DNA from: Bacteroidota bacterium
GTDB taxonomy: Bacteria; Bacteroidota; Bacteroidia; Chitinophagales; JADIYW01
Reading direction: 5' to 3'
Length of the DNA stretch: 64,000 nucleotides
NCBI GenBank assembly: GCA_028288625.1
Contig: JAQBNI010000152.1
Location: 1 to 64,000 of the forward strand
The translations under genes were made by a program, and so were the position numbers. Under the pieces are notes generated by a model. It had not been told where the DNA came from and did no database searches. It was given only the letters and a program-made list of their open reading frames with translations. Below, piece by piece: positions 1 through 9,200 of this stretch; position 1 is the first letter of the stretch, and every line of letters starts with the position of its first letter.

Positions 1-436
1 GCACAAGGTCGCCGCTTGCACCAACACCGCCATGCTCATACATGCACGGATAAATATTCTTATTAATTATTTTTTGCAATAACAAAACCAATTCTTTATC
101 AACGCCGGAATATCCTTTCATTAAAGAAGAAAGGCGGGCGATCATGGAAGCTTTCACATACACAGGTTCTATTAAATTACCGGTGCCTGAACAGTGGCTC
201 CTGATCAGATTATATTGTAATTGCTGAAGGTTTTTATCTGCAATTTTATATTGCGCCATGGGACCGAAGCCCGTATTTACGCCATATATTATCTTGCCTT
301 TTGAGAAATCTGTTAAGAAATGGAAGCTTTTATCAACTTTTACTAAAGCATTTTTTGAAAGATTTATTTCCTTATGCTCGAAGAGAATAGAATAAATATC
401 ATCAAGAGACAATTCATTTTCACCAACAGTAATCAT
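1..436 (-). CDS. Aromatic amino acid ammonia-lyase (HAL/TAL family), partial
   Basis: This is the N-terminal 145 residues of a histidine/tyrosine ammonia-lyase; the rest lies beyond the left edge. The sequence shows the family signatures YGVNTGFGPM and, at the very edge, GASGDL, whose Ala-Ser-Gly cyclises to the MIO electrophile that removes ammonia from the amino acid. Next to an aryl-polyene/flexirubin operon the likely role is tyrosine ammonia-lyase, making 4-coumaric acid as the starter, as reported for flexirubin clusters. Histidine ammonia-lyase cannot be excluded because the selectivity residues are only partly visible. It has its own promoter (464-499), so it is probably transcribed apart from the operon upstream. 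Start is the ATG ending at 436. Confidence 0.85.
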   Translation of the reverse strand, partial: MITVGENELSLDDIYSILFEHKEINLSKNALVKVDKSFHFLTDFSKGKIIYGVNTGFGPMAQYKIADKNLQQLQYNLIRSHCSGTGNLIEPVYVKASMIARLSSLMKGYSGVDKELVLLLQKIINKNIYPCMYEHGGVGASGDLV

Positions 437-463
437 TCTTATATACTTTGTAGTAGTTTTTGG

Positions 464-499
464 TACCTGCAAAGGTAGTTGTTTATGACTAAATACAAA
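464..499 (-). promoter_or_regulatory. Bacteroidota-type promoter of the ammonia-lyase gene
   Basis: On the minus strand, TTTG (496-499) and TACCTTTG (470-477) are separated by 18 nt. This matches the Bacteroidota primary sigma consensus TTTG/TAnnTTTG. The predicted start near 464 leaves a leader of about 28 nt before the ATG. Confidence 0.6.
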
Positions 500-570
500 A
501 ATATATATAATAGCTGCCGATTAGTTCTCATATATTCCCGGGTTTATATGTAAAACATGCGACTTTAAAA

Positions 571-1806
571 TTATGTCGTTTTGTATTGACGAACCACGGT
601 CGATAAGGTTTTTATGGCAGACCGGTGGTTTTTTACATAATGATTATTCTCATCCCAAACATAGCCGGCAAGCACGGAACAGATCTGTTTTTTGATAGCT
701 TCATTCGGATGTTCGGCAAAAAGTATGTCCTGCAGTGTGCCGTCATACCAACTCATTACATAAGTTCTGAATGTATCAACGCCTTTTTGCACAATATCAC
801 TAAACTCGGTTTGCCAATCTACGGTATGCCCGCTTAGCTGTTTTACAACTGCATGTGCGGCTAACTGGCTGGAAGATACCGCGAGTGTAACGCCGGATGA
901 AAATATCGGGTCTAAGAATTCCGTTACGTTACCGGTGAGTACAAAACCATCTCCGAAAAATCTATCTGTAGTAACTGACCAGCCTTCTATCGTTCTTGGC
1001 TCGAAACGAAACTTCGCATCTTCAAAACGTTTCGCGATATGTTTTTCGGTAGAAATTAATTGGCGCAATTGCTCGTCATTTGTTCCGGTTCCTTTTTCGA
1101 AGAACGCAGGATCTCCCACAAATCCAACGGAAGTAAATCCATTGGAAAAAGGAATTACCCATATCCATACACCCGGCGCATGATCGATGATAATGATCCT
1201 GTTCGGTTCATCGTACTCTTCGCGTTTTGTATCGAGTATGTGCGTGAATAACGTCTTGCGCGGGGGCAGATTTGAAGGTCTGTCTAAGTTTAATAATTTC
1301 GGGATCACCCTGCCATAACCACTGGCATCAATAATAAAACGTGCTGCAATTTGTTTGCTGTTTCCGTCTTTATCAACGACTGTTGTTACGGAATCTGTGC
1401 CATTAAATTCTATATCAGTTACACCAGTTTCGAAATCGAGCGGAATGCCCATTCTTTGATTTTCCTGTGCTAATAATAAATCGAAATCTTCACGCGGCAC
1501 CTGCCATGTCCAGCTCCATCCCTTTGTAAACTGGTCTGTAAAATTGAAGTCGCAGATCTTGTCGCCTTGCACAAATTTGGCTCCGAATTTTTGCTGGAAT
1601 CCTTTTGCTGTCAATGCGGGAATAAATCCAGCTTCGTCAAAAGCTTCCATGCTTCTTGGCAGTAAGCTTTCCCCAATAACAAAACGCGGGAATTTTAATT
1701 TTTCCACCATCTTTACTTTTAAGCCGGATTGATTTACAATGGCTGCCGCGACTGATCCCGCAGGTCCTGCACCGATTACTAATACATCTACTGATTCTTT
1801 TTGCAT
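571..1806 (-). CDS. Flavin-dependent halogenase/monooxygenase-like enzyme of the pigment cluster
   Basis: 411 residues of the FAD-dependent tryptophan-halogenase/geranylgeranyl-reductase-like superfamily. Visible are the FAD-binding GAGPAG at 12-17, GES at 45-47, a lysine in KFGAKF (K73) near the place of the halogenase catalytic lysine, the halogenase-type motif W214-x-W216-x-I-P219, and a second FAD motif around LTGNVTEFLDP. It could chlorinate or hydroxylate the phenyl ring of the pigment; chlorinated flexirubins are known. Last gene of the operon, one base after the ligase gene. Whether it halogenates or only hydroxylates cannot be decided from sequence. Confidence 0.75.
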   Translation of the reverse strand: MQKESVDVLVIGAGPAGSVAAAIVNQSGLKVKMVEKLKFPRFVIGESLLPRSMEAFDEAGFIPALTAKGFQQKFGAKFVQGDKICDFNFTDQFTKGWSWTWQVPREDFDLLLAQENQRMGIPLDFETGVTDIEFNGTDSVTTVVDKDGNSKQIAARFIIDASGYGRVIPKLLNLDRPSNLPPRKTLFTHILDTKREEYDEPNRIIIIDHAPGVWIWVIPFSNGFTSVGFVGDPAFFEKGTGTNDEQLRQLISTEKHIAKRFEDAKFRFEPRTIEGWSVTTDRFFGDGFVLTGNVTEFLDPIFSSGVTLAVSSSQLAAHAVVKQLSGHTVDWQTEFSDIVQKGVDTFRTYVMSWYDGTLQDILFAEHPNEAIKKQICSVLAGYVWDENNHYVKNHRSAIKTLSTVVRQYKTT

Positions 1807-1807
1807 A

Positions 1808-3106
1808 CTACAATTTTTCTGTTTTTCTTTTATCGTAAAATTTATTGAGTTTCCTGTTGCTTACATTTTGCTGCAAACTTAAAATATTGTCATTTGATAT
1901 AAAACTTATTTTTGGTAAAACCCTTAATGATGACCTGATCATCTCGGTTATTTTTTGTTGTGTATCTGCTTTCTCATCTTTTACAGAAATATAAAGATGT
2001 AAGTCATCAGTATTAATTTCGTTCAGGCTCACTTCCACAAAATAATTTTTTATTTCTTCTATGCCGCTAAGTGTATTGTATATTGTTGAAGGATATAAAG
2101 TAGTGCCTTTGAATTTGATGAGTTGTTGTTTGCGACCGATTATCGGGCTTATGCGGAGGGAATGCCTGCCGCAAGTACACGGGGAATTGTAGTAAGTACA
2201 AATATCTCCGGTTTTATATCTTAATAAGGGCATGCCTTCCACGCCTAATGTTGTAACGGTTAATTCACCATATTCACCTGCAGGCAACGGCTGATTGTTT
2301 TCATCCAAGATCTCAAAGATCAACAGATCCGCATGTGCATGCGCGCCATTACCGGATTCGCATTCTGTAAATGCGGTTTGTTTTTCTGTAGATGCATAAG
2401 TGGAATACATTTTTACATTCCAGTTATTTTGTATTCTTAACGCTAATTCGTTTGGAGAGAAATCTGCATTGCGGATAGCTTCGCCAATGCAAATAATTTT
2501 TTTTATCGATGTTTTATTAAGATCGATATTATTTTCTTTCGCGTATTCAATCAGTTTTAAAATAAAAGAAGGTACGGCGATCAGGACAGTTGGCTTGTTG
2601 TTTAAAATAGAATCTATTTGCAATGGCATATTCCCTGAACCGATTCGAATCGCTGAAGCGCCTAATTTTTGTATGCCCGCATAATATGCGATGCCTGCCA
2701 TAAACTGCTTATCCATAGTCAGCATCAATTGAAAAATGTCTTCAGAAGTGCACCCTGCTTGCAGGAACGAGCAGTATTCATTATAGGCTAAACGCTCGAG
2801 GTCATTTGATGTTAATGCAATCGTAACGGGAGCGCCTAAAGTGCCTGAAGTAGAACAATATTCTGCGATCTTATTTTTTTCTACACAAAGAAAATCCATG
2901 TTATGCGCTTGTAAGTTATCCTTGCTTGTGGGCGGAATAGATGATAAACCAGCCAATGTGATCTTTGCAGGATCAATATTATTTTTTAAAAAAAGTTCGC
3001 GATAAAACGGGGAGTGATCTGATAAGTATAATAATAATTTTTGCAGCTCCGATTCCTGGTATTGCTCAATTTCACTTATAGGTCTTCTATCTAAGTTTTC
3101 CATCAC
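1808..3106 (-). CDS. PaaK-like AMP-dependent aryl acid ligase
   Basis: 432-residue adenylate-forming enzyme of the phenylacetate-CoA ligase family. It has the P-loop STSGTLGAPVT (about 85-95), the YAST and YKTGD adenylation motifs, a CTCGR segment typical of PaaK proteins and the C-terminal IGRKQQLIKFKG hinge. It probably activates the aromatic starter acid (coumarate or cinnamate) for loading onto the cluster ACP, the job done by ApeH-type ligases in aryl-polyene clusters. The start overlaps the stop of the upstream C45 gene by 4 nt (ATGA), indicating translational coupling. Confidence 0.8.
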   Translation of the reverse strand: MMENLDRRPISEIEQYQESELQKLLLYLSDHSPFYRELFLKNNIDPAKITLAGLSSIPPTSKDNLQAHNMDFLCVEKNKIAEYCSTSGTLGAPVTIALTSNDLERLAYNEYCSFLQAGCTSEDIFQLMLTMDKQFMAGIAYYAGIQKLGASAIRIGSGNMPLQIDSILNNKPTVLIAVPSFILKLIEYAKENNIDLNKTSIKKIICIGEAIRNADFSPNELALRIQNNWNVKMYSTYASTEKQTAFTECESGNGAHAHADLLIFEILDENNQPLPAGEYGELTVTTLGVEGMPLLRYKTGDICTYYNSPCTCGRHSLRISPIIGRKQQLIKFKGTTLYPSTIYNTLSGIEEIKNYFVEVSLNEINTDDLHLYISVKDEKADTQQKITEMIRSSLRVLPKISFISNDNILSLQQNVSNRKLNKFYDKRKTEKL

Positions 3107-4773
3107 CCGGCACTCTTTATTTCTTCATCACATTTTGCAATATGCTTCCTGATACTTTCTTCTTCGTTTTTTGTAGCGATTACTTTCGTCAAAGCTTTTT
3201 CAAAATATATTTTTGCGTCACTGTAGCGCTTTTTTTTCATTAAATAATTTCCTGCGATCACGTATGCATCGTAAAATTCAGGATCTGAAGTGATGAGTTT
3301 TTGAATATCTACTTCTTTCCCATCCAGTGCATTTTGTTTTTGCTGAAGGAATTGTAAGAAGCGGAGATAATCGGGTGTCAATAAAAATTTATCAGGTGCA
3401 ATGGTTAATGAGCTGTCGTTGATCTCGTGATTGTTGGTTAAACCATGCATTGCAAAAATCTTATTTAAATCATAGGCAACATACTTGCCGAGTTGCCATG
3501 GCGAAGTGGAGATCCAGACTATCCTGTGTTTAGGGTCGAAAATTACGGAGTGGTGACATATCAGCTGGTTCACTGCTTTTTCATTTCCCATGCCAATAAA
3601 TGCACCGTGTAACCCTGCCTGGTCTCTCAGTATATCGGCTGTAATTTGCGGTGTGTTTTTATCCACCTTACTCAATAATTCTTCAATTCTTTTGTACCTG
3701 TAAACGGATGCGCTGGTCGCCATTTGCTCTTTATTTATTGCTGTATTGACCAGTTCCTTGCTTTGGTTATGATTGGTGCAGATCATGTAATCTGATGAGG
3801 GATAAGCCACCCCGGTAGTCTCCGGAGTTTTTTCTATAATGACGGTTTTATTGTCTGCTGCCGAAGAGATCATAAAAGTTTCGGCTACAAATGATTTCCT
3901 TGTTTTTGCAATTTTTATGGCTTCATCAATATTTTTCGCATACTGCAAAATTTCTCTTCCTATTAAAGAAACCGGCGTCGCCGCTCCTGTAGGTATGGAT
4001 GATTTTGACGCATTTAAGGTGATGGATAACCCCTGCATATTCATCCCGGAAACTACACCCGTAAATCCGCCCCATGTGATGTACATAAATTTGTAGCCTT
4101 TTTCAGGATTGCAGAAAAGTATAAGTTTGTCTTCGGCAAATTTATCGCCCACATAAAAATCAAAATTCCGTCCTGATAGTAAGGTACTGTCTTTTGATTT
4201 GCTGTTCCATGTTGCGAAAGAGGAGCAGCCTACCAATGCCAGATTTTGAAGCGCGTGACCAATGTCGTGTGCAGCGTGGTAATTCAGAATGCGTTCATAA
4301 GGCGAGCCTATATAATTAAATTCAGAGGATGCAGCTTTGGACACGCCATAAATTTCCAGCTTTTCTTCTTCGGTTAAACTATGTGCTAAATTCCGGTTAA
4401 AAACAGCGATAGAATATTTCAAAAATTTTCTATAAAAAGAAGACGGGATCATTTTACTGATCTGATCCGTAAAAGCTTCTTCCTGTTTCTGCACTAACTG
4501 TTGTGCAAGCTTCCCGTTAATGACGCCTCTTTCAAAAGGTTTTCCTTCAACGTACATTTCCCATAATCCGCTGTTGCTTTTCCTGATCCAGTTATTTCCA
4601 ATCGTATAGCAATTGGTATCAATCTGTTTGGGTTGTAAGTTTAAACATGTAGTGTTTTCGGGTGTTGGCGGCGATATGTGAAGCGTACTCACATAAATGA
4701 CCAACGCAAAGATGATCAGCAAAAATGCACCAAGAGCATATTTAAGTATTTTTTTAATCCTGCGCATCTTCAA
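3103..4773 (-). CDS. Membrane-anchored C45-family acyltransferase/hydrolase with TPR tail
   Basis: 556 residues. One N-terminal membrane segment (about 11-30) is followed by a C45/penicillin-acylase-type Ntn-hydrolase domain. The predicted nucleophile is C183 in ALVGCSSF, and the following GRNFDF and NMQGLSITLNAS segments are typical of the family. The last 50 or so residues look like a TPR helix pair. C45 proteins mature by autocleavage before the Cys and transfer or hydrolyse acyl groups. Here a role in ester or amide acyl transfer on the envelope side is an inference from the cluster; flexirubins are polyene esters. The start lies 20 nt inside the upstream oxidoreductase gene. Confidence 0.75.
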   Translation of the reverse strand: MKMRRIKKILKYALGAFLLIIFALVIYVSTLHISPPTPENTTCLNLQPKQIDTNCYTIGNNWIRKSNSGLWEMYVEGKPFERGVINGKLAQQLVQKQEEAFTDQISKMIPSSFYRKFLKYSIAVFNRNLAHSLTEEEKLEIYGVSKAASSEFNYIGSPYERILNYHAAHDIGHALQNLALVGCSSFATWNSKSKDSTLLSGRNFDFYVGDKFAEDKLILFCNPEKGYKFMYITWGGFTGVVSGMNMQGLSITLNASKSSIPTGAATPVSLIGREILQYAKNIDEAIKIAKTRKSFVAETFMISSAADNKTVIIEKTPETTGVAYPSSDYMICTNHNQSKELVNTAINKEQMATSASVYRYKRIEELLSKVDKNTPQITADILRDQAGLHGAFIGMGNEKAVNQLICHHSVIFDPKHRIVWISTSPWQLGKYVAYDLNKIFAMHGLTNNHEINDSSLTIAPDKFLLTPDYLRFLQFLQQKQNALDGKEVDIQKLITSDPEFYDAYVIAGNYLMKKKRYSDAKIYFEKALTKVIATKNEEESIRKHIAKCDEEIKSAG

Positions 4774-6271
4774 TTTTTTTTAATAGTGAGTGCAAATCTA
4801 CAAATGTCCCGCAAGATATTACAGAACTCATTACAACGCCGTGCACGCCATGTAGCGTTGTATTCTGACCCACAAGCAATAAATTTTTAATTTTAGTTCG
4901 AGTGGAAACCATGTTTTGGAATGGCGCCTTGCAATCTTTTACAATACCATAAATTGCGCCATCATCGGTGCCGATATAATCTCTGTAAGTTAATGGAGTA
5001 GCAGTATAGTATGTATGGATAGTATTTCTAATGCCTGGAAATTTTACCTCTATTGTATCTAATATTACTTCAGCTTTATTCTTTTTAAATACCTCATATT
5101 CTTCACCCCGGTCCTCAGGGGAATTAACTACATTATGTGTATCCTCCCATTTTTTTACCTCGTCGTATTTCATATAAACCATTACTGTCGCTGATTCGGC
5201 ATACTGCGGATTCTTTTGCGATCTTGTAAAAAACACAGTGTAGTAAGTCGGCCACTCTTCCTCTTTATCAAACATGCAATCCCAAACTTTATCGCCGGTA
5301 AAGCAGTAATAATTTGAGTTGATGTATTTAAAAGTTCCCGCTTTAAAAATGATATTTAAATTAAAAATGGAAGTTGAATTTTCGAGAGATGTTATCCGGT
5401 TTTTATAAGCACTCCGGAAAACGTTGGAGTCGGTTATTTCCAGGGTTTTTACAGGATGAATATTAGAAATAAAATGGTCTGCAGAATAAATTTCGCCGTT
5501 TTCCGTTTCTGCAAATTTTATCAGTTTATCTTCTTCTGTCAAGCGAGTAACGGTTTTATTTTTTTTGACGGTACCTCCGTGTGACGTTATCACTCTGGAT
5601 AATAACTTTGCAATCTGGTTACTTCCTTTTTTAAAAACGAAGGCGCTTTCAATATAACTGTTTACCACCAACGCATGAACGAATAACGGCGTTTTATCAC
5701 TGATCCCCGCATATAACATGTTGTTGCCCGCGAGCACTTTTTGCAGCATTTCATTTTTAGTTATTGATGCAATGTATTCCTTCGTGTCAATTTCAAGGTA
5801 TTTTGCCTTTTCAAAAAAACCGTTTTCATCCATATTGAAAATGGAGAATTTATGACCAATCGTTTTAATCGTATCTGCATACTCAATAATAGATTTTTCT
5901 TCTTCCGGAAAATCCGCCGCCAGCATTTTTATAAAATTAGGATAGCCTTGCGCAATGTTGTATTCTTTTTCTATTCCGTGGAATGTAATTTTTTCCACTG
6001 CGAATTCGTCAAGCTTTTCCAATTCTAAATCATCAGTAATTCCAAGGTATTTAAAGATCTTGTAAAGATTTTGTCCCTTACTGATGCCGCCAATATAATG
6101 GACACACGAATTGAAGATGTGCTTATTCCGGACGAAGATCTGCAGGCAGCCGCCGATCTGTTTATTTTTCTCAAGAACAGTAATTTTATAACCTTCCCTG
6201 GCTAAAATAGCGCCGCAAACTAAGCCGCCGATGCCGCTTCCGATAATTACTATTTCTTCTTTTCTTTTCAC
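4754..6271 (-). CDS. CrtI/CrtH-like FAD-dependent desaturase or isomerase
   Basis: 505-residue NAD(P)/FAD-dependent oxidoreductase of the phytoene desaturase/carotenoid isomerase group. The N-terminal dinucleotide fold carries GSGIGG at 11-16 and an ExGG-like EKNKQIGGC segment; the C-terminus has the LVGQNTTLHGVHGVVMS flavin-contact region. It is a conserved member of flexirubin clusters and might adjust polyene double bonds or oxidise the aromatic part; the substrate is not known from sequence. It follows the transporter fusion with 1 nt between stop and start. Confidence 0.75.
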   Translation of the reverse strand: MKRKEEIVIIGSGIGGLVCGAILAREGYKITVLEKNKQIGGCLQIFVRNKHIFNSCVHYIGGISKGQNLYKIFKYLGITDDLELEKLDEFAVEKITFHGIEKEYNIAQGYPNFIKMLAADFPEEEKSIIEYADTIKTIGHKFSIFNMDENGFFEKAKYLEIDTKEYIASITKNEMLQKVLAGNNMLYAGISDKTPLFVHALVVNSYIESAFVFKKGSNQIAKLLSRVITSHGGTVKKNKTVTRLTEEDKLIKFAETENGEIYSADHFISNIHPVKTLEITDSNVFRSAYKNRITSLENSTSIFNLNIIFKAGTFKYINSNYYCFTGDKVWDCMFDKEEEWPTYYTVFFTRSQKNPQYAESATVMVYMKYDEVKKWEDTHNVVNSPEDRGEEYEVFKKNKAEVILDTIEVKFPGIRNTIHTYYTATPLTYRDYIGTDDGAIYGIVKDCKAPFQNMVSTRTKIKNLLLVGQNTTLHGVHGVVMSSVISCGTFVDLHSLLKKIEDAQD

Positions 6272-6272
6272 T

Positions 6273-9200
6273 TTATATTTTTTTCAGGATAAAAAGAACA
6301 TTAGAAGTGTACTTGGTTTCATCGATCCTGGTCAGTTTTAAATGATGTGCCGTAGCAAATTCCTGCAAGATCCTGTACGATAAAAAAGACGACGATCCGG
6401 CGGTTTTATTAAATGAAATCAAGCGCCTTGAAATAAATTCAGTCAACCTCGTTCCATGATGTTTCCCTTTCATGTCTTCATCGCCCTCTCTTACGATGAC
6501 CATGCCGCTGTCAGAAATATGTTGTATACAGTTTGTGAGAACCTGATTTTGCTCATTTGGTTGCAGGTAATGCAAAACATCACTTAAAATGATCGTATCG
6601 TATTTTTCAAACTGATATTCTAAAATATCGTAATGTTTAAAAATTAATTTCCTGCTCTTTAAAAAGCCATGTTTCGCCACATTTATTTTGTCTTCATCAT
6701 AATCTATACCAAGGATCTCCCGCTCAGCACCTGTAAAGCTTAGCATATAAGATAAGAAACCATAGCCGCAACCAATATCTAAAATTTTATTTTTTTTAGG
6801 TATAATTTCGTTATAGACCGCATAATTATTTTCAAGTTTTAATTTCACTTTCAGATACCATTCCAATATTGGACCTTTAAAAAGATAATTACTGATCAGC
6901 TGGTCCCTGTAATACTCCGGCGTTTCCGTTTCTTCAGATAGCTTTGCAAATTCTTCCTTAAAATATTTTGCAATTACAGTGGTTCTTTCAGAATAACCAA
7001 CACCGTATTTTTTATCGCTAGGTTTGATCCTGTCCAAAATTTTTACCGTCATTAATCCATTCTTTAATAAAAATTCTCCCTTCGTCATACAATAACCTGT
7101 TCCGTGTAATACGATGGGCAAAATATCTATATTTAATTTCTCTGCTAAATAGAACGCGCCTTTATGAAACCTTTTAATTACGCCATCCTTGCTGCGTGTG
7201 CCTTCAGGGTAAACGATAATGGAATAACCATCCTTTACCAGGTCTGCGATCTTATCGATTTTTGCATCGGTATTCACAGCTATCTGGAAGTCAGCCATCC
7301 TCACTACAAAGCCAAACACCGGCGAATTCCAAACCCAATTGTTAGTCAGCATGATCATTTTAGGATGCAACATCAGCAATACTAAAATATCGAGGAACGA
7401 CTGGTGATTAGCAATGATCACTGCGGGTTTGGCAAAGTTTTCTTTGTGTTCATTGACGATCTTTTTATTAACGTTCGCCATCACGTAAACTAATGACCCA
7501 ACGAATTTACTCAACACAAAGTGGTAAGCATACTTCATTTTTTTACGCTGAAAAGGAATGAGCTTAGTGAGTAACACACCAATGATCGTTAGTACAAAAG
7601 CGCCAAAAACAAAATAGCTGAAAGCAAATAAGGACTTTATAAAACCCGAAAAAGTTATCGGGAAACGCTTGTTGTCCGTTTGCTTTTGAATTAATAAATT
7701 AAATAAGAATGGCTGTAGTGTTTGCGACATCAGCCAAACCGAAATTATGCCGATGATAGATACCAGCGCAATGGATTTTAATGCCGGGTGTTTGGCAAAG
7801 ATCAGTATGCCTAAGCCTAAAATGGTTGTCATTGCTGATAGTAAAATAGAAATGCGCACAGAGGCACTCATTTTTTTTCCTTCGGCATATTCCTGCTGCA
7901 TGCTATCCATAGTGAAAATGCAAAAGTCGTCTCCCAAAGCAAAAACAAAGGTGGACAATATGATATTTACAATATTGAATTTGATTCCGAATAAAGCCAT
8001 GAAGCCGAGTATCCAGATCCAGGAAACGACCATTGGAATAAATGCAATCAGTGTTAACTCAATTCTGCCATACGATATCAGCAAGGCTAAAAAAACAATT
8101 AATGTCGTGAGTAATGTGATAAAGTTGAAATCATTGCTGATGGCGCTCACTAATTTGTTGATAATACTTTGCCTGTCTACAACAGAAATATTTTTGAATT
8201 TGCTAAGTTGCTTATACACCATATTTGTTTTTCCCCGGGGAGCCTTTACAATATTGATGATAGTATAGTTGCCGGTTTTTTCATTAATAAAATTATTAAG
8301 GATAGCAGATTTCAAAGTGGCAATGTCTGCCGGGGACAACGGATGATAGTCCCTTGACGTTTGTTCTGCAAACCCTGTAAAAGCTGATGTATTGAAATGA
8401 AGCTTTTTACCTTCATTATTTAATGTTGCTAATGTTTTAGTGCGTTTTTCGCTTGTCCAGAATTGATTCCATTTTGCAATCCTGGATTTTTGTTCGGTTT
8501 CGGAAACCCAAATGGAAGAAATATTTGTGTAAGCATAAATGCTGCCGTTCGTCTTCATATTGTTTAACACAGGAAGAATTTTTTCATTGACCGCCAATGC
8601 TTCTTCCATTGTTTTTCCTTTAGAGATAATAAAGACAGACTTTTGATACAGGCTGCTGAATTGATTAAATTCTTTTTCCGCATTTTTTAATTGCGGCGTC
8701 ATGTAATTCATCTTCGTCATATCATTTTCAAATTGCACATTGCCTGCAAAATGATACAGTACGATCGTCAATATTAAAAAAATAATCACTGCATATTTAT
8801 TTCCCGCAAGTTTGGTTATCCTCAAACTGAAATTTTCAAATCGCGGGCTTTTCAGATGCGTATTTTTATCCGGAATAAAATGAGGCAAGAAAATAAGCGT
8901 CGACAGCGCAGCGCCGATCAGGCTGAACGCTGCAAATAAGCCCAGGTCGCGTAACACCGGAATAGATAAAAATTGCAAAGAAAAGAAACCGCCAATCGTG
9001 GTTGCGCTTCCTACGATCATTGGGAAAGCGAGATCTTTGATCACCGTTTCTTTTTGCGGATGATATAAGTAATGCGTTAAAAAATGGAGTGAATAATTGA
9101 CGGCAATACCCAGTACGATGGAGCCTGCGCCTACTGCTATGATAGAAATACTTCCCTTCAAAAAATAAATAACCATGAGCGCGAATAGTCCGCCGAAAAT

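Noticed and set aside
7747-8268. 173-residue ORF opposite the transporter gene
   Set aside because: It is the antisense shadow of the MMPL domain; the plus-strand translation shows no domain and no promoter.
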